Source of the DNA: an uncultured Clostridia bacterium
GTDB lineage: Bacteria > Bacillota > Clostridia > Peptostreptococcales > Anaerovoracaceae
Length of the DNA: 12,306 nucleotides
Assembly (NCBI GenBank): GCA_937915045.1
Contig: CALDNM010000156.1
Coordinates: 1 to 12,306, forward strand
Reading direction: 5' to 3'
Below are positions 7,597-12,306 of the stretch, piece by piece. The notes beneath the pieces were generated by a model that searched no databases, was not told the origin of the DNA, and saw only the letters and a list, made by a program, of their open reading frames with translations. The translations under genes were made by a program, and so were the position numbers. The first letter of the stretch is position 1; each line of letters starts with the position of its first letter.

Positions 7597-7614
7597 TAGT
7601 TGCTTTTGCAACAG
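7597..7614. promoter_or_regulatory. MarR operator O1, at the expected transcription start of the exporter operon
   Basis: TAGTTGCTTTTGCAACAG contains GTTGC-TTTT-GCAAC (7599-7612). It matches 14 of 18 bases of the perfect palindrome at 7634-7651. The predicted transcription start (about 7613) falls at its edge, so a bound repressor would block initiation. The two dyad centres are 37 bp apart, about 3.5 helical turns. The regulator is inferred to be the MarR protein encoded by the second gene of the operon. Confidence 0.7.
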
Positions 7615-7619
7615 GATGT

Positions 7620-7648
7620 ATTCTATCACTTTTTAGTTGCAATTGCAA
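7620..7648 (-). promoter_or_regulatory. Sigma-A type promoter of the exporter-marR operon
   Basis: On the minus strand, TTGCAA (-35, 7643-7648) and TAGAAT (-10, 7620-7625) are separated by exactly 17 nt. The -35 lies inside the perfect operator palindrome O2, and the start point falls next to O1, so the promoter is bracketed by repressor sites. It begins only 5 nt past the last base of the dltX-like gene. The leader to the ATG at 7574 is about 40 nt. Confidence 0.72.
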
Positions 7649-7651
7649 CTA
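7634..7651. promoter_or_regulatory. MarR operator O2, perfect 18-bp palindrome over the -35
   Basis: TAGTTGCAATTGCAACTA is a perfect 18-bp palindrome. TTGCAATTGCAA-type dyads of this size are typical MarR-family binding sites. It covers the -35 hexamer of the exporter operon and shares a half-site pattern with O1 downstream. It ends 2 nt before the stop codon of the dltX-like gene. It is not followed by a T-run on either strand, so I read it as an operator and not a terminator. Confidence 0.78.
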
Positions 7652-7653
7652 CA

Positions 7654-7815
7654 TCAGAACGCCGCGTACGCGAACGTCGGTGATTTGAACATGCCCGCGT
7701 AGATCATATACACATACAGCATGGACATCAGGACAAAGAAGACGACAGTATACTTCCAGAATTCTTTATCCATGAAGTTAAATGCCTTCTTTATAAAAGT
7801 TGTAAATGCTTTCAT
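7654..7815 (-). CDS. dltX: DltX-like membrane microprotein of the D-alanylation operon
   Basis: This 53-residue protein has a basic/aromatic N-terminus, a single hydrophobic segment (about residues 22-42, from YTVVFFVLMS to YMIYAG), and the C-terminus SPTFAYAAF. The last six residues fit F-x-Y-x-x-F, the C-terminal signature of DltX (FIYNEF in familiar homologues), a microprotein needed for D-alanine transfer to teichoic acid alongside the MBOAT DltB. Size and topology also fit DltX. The ATG at 7815 overlaps the dltD 3' end by 38 nt; a later in-frame ATG at 7773 would give 39 residues starting MDKEFWKY, and I cannot exclude it. In well-known operons dltX precedes dltA; here it is last. Recognition rests on motif, size and context, not on overall similarity. 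Confidence 0.82.
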   Translation of the reverse strand: MKAFTTFIKKAFNFMDKEFWKYTVVFFVLMSMLYVYMIYAGMFKSPTFAYAAF

Positions 7816-8947
7816 CTACGCTCACCCATCCTTTCGCGCTGAGATGTACTGTATCCTGCATGAAATATTTTGTGCTTCCTTCAGAAGTCAGATCCTGGAC
7901 TTCCGCGCCATATTTCTTTCCCATCTTCTTTACTTTTTCCGCTACGGTAAGACGATTTTTCATTGGCAGCTTTGTATAATCATACCAGTATTTGTTGAGC
8001 GGCAGGATCACGAGCATCGGTTTGATCCCGCTCTGTTTACAGACCTCCAGGAAGCAGTTGAGATCGCTGTATTCCGGTGATTTCACGAAAAGTCTTTTCG
8101 CGTCTTTCCCTTTCATTTTTTTCATATGCGGTTTGAATTTCTTATTAAAGTAACTGTTGTACATGAAGAACTTATTGTTCTTTGATTTCTTCATCGCGTA
8201 CACGGTGCCTTCTTTTTCGAGTTTTTTCCAGTCAGGCACTTTCGATGTCACCGTCTTAGTGGCTCCCGGCTGTATGTGCGACACTTTCATCGCGGAAGTC
8301 ACGCAGTTGTAATCTCTCTGACGTATGAATTTCTGCCTTGCCTCGCAATATAATTTATCCGCGGCGTTGCCTGTACCATACAGATATACCGAATCATATT
8401 TTCTTGCGCATTTCTGTACTGTCGCCTCGCTCCTCAGCAATGCGTCAGTCCTTTTCGCGATCTTCATTTTTAATCCATTCGATATATTTGGATTCCGCAG
8501 CATAGCTGCATACTCGCTCTCTGAGAATCTCATCGCGAAACCCTCAGGACGAGCACCGTCCTCTGTGAACCACGTCGGAGATACAATAAAGACAGCCTTC
8601 TTGAGCTTCATCTTTGGCGCTATTGCAGCGAGTTCGATCGTATGTGTCATGGACTGCGAAAACTTAGTCCCTATAAGCATCGGCGTCAGCTTCTGATGCC
8701 TGAATACAGCTTTAGGATGACACTTTGTTTTTTTGCCGTGGTTGAATTCCGATGAGCCGAAAACAGGTATCGTGTCCTTAGTCAGATTCGCGGTGATCGC
8801 GTCATAACTCGTATATTTGTATGTATTTGTCCATGTCCCCATCTGCGCAGAAGTGAGTTCTGTCTTGCTGCCGGCAATCGCGTTGACACATACCAGGCAG
8901 ACGCAGAACAACGCGAGCGCTGTCAGAAATGCTGCAAATTTTTTCAT
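7778..8947 (-). CDS. dltD: D-alanyl-lipoteichoic acid transfer protein DltD
   Basis: DltD is a membrane-anchored SGNH-like hydrolase/transferase on the outer face of the membrane, acting in the last steps of D-alanine transfer to teichoic acid. The 389 residues start with one uncleaved signal anchor (about 5-25, LTALALFCVCLVCVNAIA). They then show PVFGSSEF (61-68, with the catalytic serine in GSSE), the PTWFTEDG segment, a central MLVILPLNKYWYDY segment, and DTVHLSAKGW with the catalytic Asp365/His368 pair. Length is close to usual. It starts 21 nt after dltC with a weak GGGGAAAAG ribosome site, and its end overlaps the dltX-like gene. Confidence 0.95.
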   Translation of the reverse strand: MKKFAAFLTALALFCVCLVCVNAIAGSKTELTSAQMGTWTNTYKYTSYDAITANLTKDTIPVFGSSEFNHGKKTKCHPKAVFRHQKLTPMLIGTKFSQSMTHTIELAAIAPKMKLKKAVFIVSPTWFTEDGARPEGFAMRFSESEYAAMLRNPNISNGLKMKIAKRTDALLRSEATVQKCARKYDSVYLYGTGNAADKLYCEARQKFIRQRDYNCVTSAMKVSHIQPGATKTVTSKVPDWKKLEKEGTVYAMKKSKNNKFFMYNSYFNKKFKPHMKKMKGKDAKRLFVKSPEYSDLNCFLEVCKQSGIKPMLVILPLNKYWYDYTKLPMKNRLTVAEKVKKMGKKYGAEVQDLTSEGSTKYFMQDTVHLSAKGWVSVDESIYNFYKEGI

Positions 8948-8968
8948 CGTCTTTTCCCCGTTTGCTCG

Positions 8969-9202
8969 TTATTTCATCTTCGACTGTACGAGCGCTATGA
9001 CTTTTTCAGGTGTAGCTACATCGTTTTTCGATACTGCCGATGGTGAGAGCACTATGCCGAACATTTCTTCCAGTTCCGCTAGAAGCTCTGTATAACCCAG
9101 TGAATCAAGCAGCTCCTCTTCGACCATATCTATTGTCTTGTCCTCTTTGACGATATCATCGTCACATATGTCGGCCAGCAGGTCTAATATCTTTTCTTCC
9201 AT
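8969..9202 (-). CDS. dltC: D-alanyl carrier protein DltC
   Basis: This is a 77-residue acyl-carrier-type protein, typical of DltC. Ser34 in LLDSLGYTELL is the expected 4'-phosphopantetheine attachment site. It accepts D-alanine from DltA as a thioester and presents it to DltB at the inner membrane face. The ATG at 9202 follows GGGAGG closely. It sits between dltB (28-nt gap) and dltD. The acidic composition fits the family, and the context rules out a fatty-acid ACP. Confidence 0.96.
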   Translation of the reverse strand: MEEKILDLLADICDDDIVKEDKTIDMVEEELLDSLGYTELLAELEEMFGIVLSPSAVSKNDVATPEKVIALVQSKMK

Positions 9203-9230
9203 TTTTCTTTTCCTCCCTTATTGTTTATAA

Positions 9231-10445
9231 CTAATGCAGTACCTTCGTCATGACCTTGAGGAAATAATCCCCGCCGACCGCTGTGACAGCGCTCGAGCCC
9301 GGTGGCGTGAGCCCCAGGATCTCAGTGAATTTCCCCGAGAAAATGAACAGTCCGAACATCACAAGATTGAATGTGATGAATGTGGATACCGCTATATATC
9401 CTTTATCTTTTTTATGTTTTTTGCGGAACTTCGATTTTTTGTTCCATATTTCCGTCAAAGCCAGAAGCGCTCCGTGATATATACCGTACATGATGTAGAA
9501 TATATCGAGCCCGTGCCACAGCCCCATCACTGTCATGTTGATCATGAAGCCGCAGGCAGCTGCTGTGAGCCTGCTGCTGAATCTCTTGTTTTTGATCCAG
9601 CGCATCATAAGCCTTGAGAACAGATAGTCTCTGAACCAGTGCGACAGAGTGATATGCCATCTGTCCCAGAAATCCATTATGTCCTTGCTCTTGAACGGCG
9701 CGTTGAAATTCTCAGGAGTCTTCACTCCGAATAAATATGCCGTGCCTATCGCCATCCTGCTGTACCCCGCGAAATCGAAGAACAGATAGAAACCGTAAGC
9801 GTACATGTATATGAGATCCGCCATAAGTCCATGCTGAGGATTGACCCAGATCAGTATCTGATAGATCAGCGACGCGCAGACAAATTTATATACGAGGCCC
9901 GTTCCTGCCATCTCCATATAATCCGATCTCTGCGGTATCGTGTTCAGGTCCTTCGTATATCTCTGGCTCCTGTCTATAGGTCCCGAAAGTACAGACGGGA
10001 AAAACAGCAGGAAACTGAAATAGTCGAATGCCGGGACTTCCTCGATCAGTTCATCATATATCTCGATGATCATCTGAAGGATCTTGAAAGTCATATATGA
10101 GATCCCCATGAATCCCAGCAGGTTGAATCCCATAAAGTGATTCGAAAGTTTGCTTATAACAAGAGGTGCCATCCCCAGCGCCAGGAACAGCACATAGAAA
10201 CTGCTCTTCCTGCCGTATTTCTTCATCACTTTGAGCCATACTCTAAGGACTATGAATTCCGCTATACAGAATCCAATGAGGAAAAACATCGCGCGTTTAT
10301 TTGTCTCCGTGGCCATCCATACGAATATGAGACTGACAGCAAAGGCATAATATTTTATCGGTTTTTCACATATCCCCAGTATCAGCGCAGGTATGAGCGC
10401 GACCGCGAGATACACGAAGAACCATGAGTCTTCGAATAATGTCAT
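9231..10445 (-). CDS. dltB: MBOAT D-alanyl transfer membrane protein DltB
   Basis: DltB is the membrane-bound O-acyltransferase that takes D-alanine from DltC and passes it outward. The 404-residue polytopic protein has many hydrophobic helices, LLFFPSVLSGPIDR (146-159), the DFWDRWHITLSHWFRDY stretch (258-274) and GLWHGLDIFYIMYGIYHG (308-325). H311 in WHG is the expected conserved MBOAT histidine. A basic cytosolic patch (KKSKFRKKHKKDK, 336-348) precedes the last helices. Its ATG overlaps the dltA stop by 4 nt (ATGA), indicating translational coupling. Confidence 0.96.
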   Translation of the reverse strand: MTLFEDSWFFVYLAVALIPALILGICEKPIKYYAFAVSLIFVWMATETNKRAMFFLIGFCIAEFIVLRVWLKVMKKYGRKSSFYVLFLALGMAPLVISKLSNHFMGFNLLGFMGISYMTFKILQMIIEIYDELIEEVPAFDYFSFLLFFPSVLSGPIDRSQRYTKDLNTIPQRSDYMEMAGTGLVYKFVCASLIYQILIWVNPQHGLMADLIYMYAYGFYLFFDFAGYSRMAIGTAYLFGVKTPENFNAPFKSKDIMDFWDRWHITLSHWFRDYLFSRLMMRWIKNKRFSSRLTAAACGFMINMTVMGLWHGLDIFYIMYGIYHGALLALTEIWNKKSKFRKKHKKDKGYIAVSTFITFNLVMFGLFIFSGKFTEILGLTPPGSSAVTAVGGDYFLKVMTKVLH

Positions 10446-11962
10446 CTGACCATTCCTTTCAGAGCCTTCCGGTCAGCTTTTCCATTTGGTGTAACAGGCA
10501 TCTTATCAAGGAATACGATCTTCTTCGGGATCATATAATCAGGGAGCTTCTCGCGAAGCGCGTCCTTTATCTTCTTTCCTTCTCCAAAAGGATCCTTTGG
10601 ATCTCCCATCCCGGCGATGAACGCGACGAGGTTTTTCACCGCGCCTTCACGCATCCTCGGTACTACAGCGGCAGCATCTATACCCGGTTCTTTCAGCAGA
10701 TTGTTCTCGATATCTCCAAGCTCGATCCTGTATCCGTGATACTTTATCTGGAAATCCATCCTCTCCGTGAAATGGAGCTGTCCTTCTTTGATGAAGCCTT
10801 CATCTCCCGAGTGGTAATGCCTCATGCCATCATCGAAGAACACTTTATCTGTCTGTGCCTCATCCCTGAAATATCCGGTGCTGACATTTTTCCCTGATAT
10901 GATTATCTCTCCGCGCTCGCCCTCAGGCATTTCTCTGCCGTCAAGTCCGCGGATATTTATTCTCGTATTCGGTCCGGGCACACCCACAGGGAGCGGCTCG
11001 TCCGAGTTTATCATTTCATCTGTGATCTCTGCCGACGTCACCGCGCATGTCGCCTCTGTCGGTCCATAAGTATTCACGATCTTTGCCTTTGGGAATTTCT
11101 CTCTGAGTCTCCTGGCTGTCGTGTTCGTAAGAGCCTCTCCGCAAAAAAGAAATGCTCTCATATCCGGCATGTGGTCTTCACAGAATTCCGGCATGCCGCA
11201 GCACATCGTCGCGAAAGACGGCGTTGATATCCAGTAATTCAAATGGCTTTCTCCGAAAGTCTTCATCAGCGCGCTCATATCATCCTGTGTCTTTCTGTCG
11301 ATAGTCTTGAGTGTCCCGCCTGAAGCAAGACTGGTATAAAGATCCATTACTGAAAGGTCGAATGAGAACGGCGCCTGGTTCATGAACACCGCGCCTTCTT
11401 TATCTTCCGGGCCGTACCCGAGGTGGATCGACCATGAAGTGAAACTGTCAAGATCATCCGCGCTTATCTGTACGCCCTTTGGAGTCCCTGTGCTTCCGGA
11501 TGTGAATATTATATAGAATGTATCGCTTCCCGATACTGCTTTATCTTCTGTTATCATTTCCGGCTGAACGGCTTCTATCTCTTCAGCTTTATCTATGTCG
11601 ATGACTTCGGCTGCCGCTCCGGACAGCACATCGTGCTCTTTTTCAGCTGTCAGTATCATGCCGCATCCTGTACGCTCTATGATGCTCCTGACTCTGTCAT
11701 CAGGCACTGAAATATCTTCCGGACAATATGCTCTTCCGGATCTCACACACGCGAGGAAGTATATTATCATATACGGCTGCTTGTGTCCGTATACGACTAT
11801 CGGTGACTTGTCCGCGCCCATTTTCTCTTCGATATAGTTTGCCAGTTTTCCTGATTTTTCCCAAAGCTCTCCGTAAGAAACGACTCCGTCGCTGACAGAA
11901 TCAACGGCTGTCTGGTCCGCGATATCATTGTAATGATCCGCGATACGCTCTAATAGGATCAT
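10442..11962 (-). CDS. dltA: D-alanine--D-alanyl carrier protein ligase DltA
   Basis: DltA is the cytosolic adenylation-domain enzyme that activates D-alanine with ATP and loads it on DltC. The 506-residue product shows the P-loop FTSGSTGTPKG (153-163), APFSFDLSVMDLY (197-209), FCGEAL with Cys274 at the position associated with D-alanine selectivity in known DltA, YGPTEAT (299-305), a YHSGDEG segment, and the C-terminal TPNGKADRKAL catalytic-lysine loop. An ATG at 11971 would add three residues but abuts the ribosome site. The ATG at 11962 has AAGGAGG (11972-11978) at 9 nt and gives the usual MILLERI-type start. First gene of dltABCD(X). Confidence 0.97.
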   Translation of the reverse strand: MILLERIADHYNDIADQTAVDSVSDGVVSYGELWEKSGKLANYIEEKMGADKSPIVVYGHKQPYMIIYFLACVRSGRAYCPEDISVPDDRVRSIIERTGCGMILTAEKEHDVLSGAAAEVIDIDKAEEIEAVQPEMITEDKAVSGSDTFYIIFTSGSTGTPKGVQISADDLDSFTSWSIHLGYGPEDKEGAVFMNQAPFSFDLSVMDLYTSLASGGTLKTIDRKTQDDMSALMKTFGESHLNYWISTPSFATMCCGMPEFCEDHMPDMRAFLFCGEALTNTTARRLREKFPKAKIVNTYGPTEATCAVTSAEITDEMINSDEPLPVGVPGPNTRINIRGLDGREMPEGERGEIIISGKNVSTGYFRDEAQTDKVFFDDGMRHYHSGDEGFIKEGQLHFTERMDFQIKYHGYRIELGDIENNLLKEPGIDAAAVVPRMREGAVKNLVAFIAGMGDPKDPFGEGKKIKDALREKLPDYMIPKKIVFLDKMPVTPNGKADRKALKGMVR

Positions 11963-11963
11963 G

Positions 11964-11996
11964 TTACACATCCTCCTTCTTCTTCAACATGTGTAA
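11964..11996. repeat. Inverted repeat flanking the dltA ribosome binding site
   Basis: TTACACAT (11964-11971) and ATGTGTAA (11989-11996) are perfect 8-nt inverted arms separated by 17 nt that hold the AAGGAGG ribosome site of dltA. On the minus strand the second arm ends right before the start codon. The outer arm touches the -10 hexamer, and the likely transcript start (about 11989) falls at its inner edge. It therefore fits a DNA operator better than an RNA hairpin, unless transcription starts further upstream. Confidence 0.45.
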
Positions 11997-12001
11997 TTAT
12001 A
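11996..12001 (-). promoter_or_regulatory. Candidate -10 of the dlt operon promoter
   Basis: A perfect TATAAT on the minus strand lies 34 nt before the dltA start codon. No acceptable -35 hexamer is found 16-18 bp upstream. The -35 position instead holds an AT-rich dyad (ATAAT-gATATg-ATTAT, 12015-12030, 14 of 16 bases symmetric). A weak -35 with a nearby dyad suggests activator or repressor control, for instance by an envelope-stress system, but no regulator gene is visible here. Confidence 0.5.
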
Positions 12002-12051
12002 CAACCCTATAAGCATAATGATATGATTATTACATATCTGTTACTTTATTG

Positions 12052-12306
12052 TTAATTGTAAGTTATATTCTCTGAACGCGCCTGCCATACGCACCACAAA
12101 GAAAGAGTGGTTATTATTATGACCGCGCCGAAAAGCGCGAATGTTCCCGGTCTCTCACCGTAGAATATGAGGACCCATACAGGGTTCAGGAGAGGCTCGA
12201 TCATCGAGATCAGATTGCACGTGAGCGCGTTCAATTTTCTCTGACATACAGAATAAAGGGCATATGGTATGCCCATCTGGACTGTGCCCAGGAGCAGGAT
12301 ATAGAT
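12052..12306 (-). CDS. EamA/DMT-family membrane transporter, C-terminal 84 residues, cut by window edge
   Basis: The reading frame is open to the right edge, and its 5' part lies outside the window. The visible part has three hydrophobic stretches. A helix containing IYILLLGTVQMGIPYALYSV is followed by a polar turn (CQRKLNALTCN), then EPLLNPVWVLIFYGERPG and a last helix (FALFGAVIIITTLSLW), ending QARSENITYN. The pattern G-x-x-YALYS ... L-x-P-V-x-x-x-x-x-GE followed by one final helix is that of the second EamA repeat of drug/metabolite transporters. The substrate cannot be told. It ends 89 nt before the dltA start, and no terminator hairpin is visible in the AT-rich gap. Confidence 0.8.
   Translation of the reverse strand: MYILLLGTVQMGIPYALYSVCQRKLNALTCNLISMIEPLLNPVWVLIFYGERPGTFALFGAVIIITTLSLWCVWQARSENITYN

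Noticed and set aside
7634..7651. The perfect palindrome as a terminator for the dlt operon.
   Set aside because: On the minus strand it is followed by AAAAAGTG, not a T-run, and as RNA it would have no proper loop; its place over the -35 fits an operator.
1..12306. Search by eye for CRISPR repeats, tRNA genes, insertion sequences, integrases, toxin-antitoxin pairs or phage-defence genes.
   Set aside because: Nothing supporting any of these was seen; nearly all the sequence is accounted for by housekeeping, envelope and transport genes.

Overview
The window looks like an ordinary chromosomal stretch from a low-to-mid-GC member of the Bacillota, probably Clostridia. This is an inference from three things: a complete teichoic-acid D-alanylation (dlt) operon, strong AGGAGG-type ribosome binding sites, and tightly packed operons. 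There are twelve protein genes. All but one lie on the minus strand, and two are cut by the window edges. I see no tRNA, rRNA, CRISPR array, insertion sequence or phage gene, and no gene-free stretch longer than 300 bases.

Layout from left to right. (1) Positions 1-3050, minus strand: a likely operon transcribed queH (epoxyqueuosine reductase), asnA (ammonia-dependent asparagine synthetase), priA (primosomal helicase, running off the left edge). It starts from an extended -10 promoter at 3098-3106. (2) Positions 3170-4099, plus strand: a YhcC-family radical SAM protein, the only plus-strand gene, most likely using a TTG start. (3) Positions 4102-4686, minus strand: thymidine kinase. It converges on the radical SAM gene with a 2-nt gap, and its probable terminator is buried inside that gene's 3' end. 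(4) Positions 4744-7574, minus strand: a two-gene operon of a DHA2-type 14-TM multidrug exporter and a MarR-family repressor, joined by a 1-nt TGATG overlap. Its promoter carries two TAGTTGC...GCAAC dyads, one over the -35 and one at the expected transcription start, which suggests autorepression by the MarR protein. (5) Positions 7654-11962, minus strand: dltA-dltB-dltC-dltD, followed by a 53-codon gene I identify as a DltX-like microprotein. (6) Positions 12052-12306, minus strand: the C-terminal end of an EamA/DMT-type membrane transporter.

How the genes work together. DltA activates D-alanine and loads it on DltC. DltB (MBOAT), DltX and DltD then carry it across the membrane and onto teichoic acid, lowering the negative charge of the envelope. 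The dlt operon ends 2 nt before the operator/-35 of the exporter operon with no visible terminator between them, so readthrough from dlt into the exporter and marR is plausible.

The most unusual features are: the exporter's roughly 345-residue extracytoplasmic insertion between TM13 and TM14, rich in Gly/Ile/Lys/Ser coiled-coil-like repeats; the dltX-like gene at the 3' end of the operon, overlapping dltD, instead of the usual place before dltA; and the well-resolved double operator of the exporter operon. I did not find a clear, wholly new multi-gene system.
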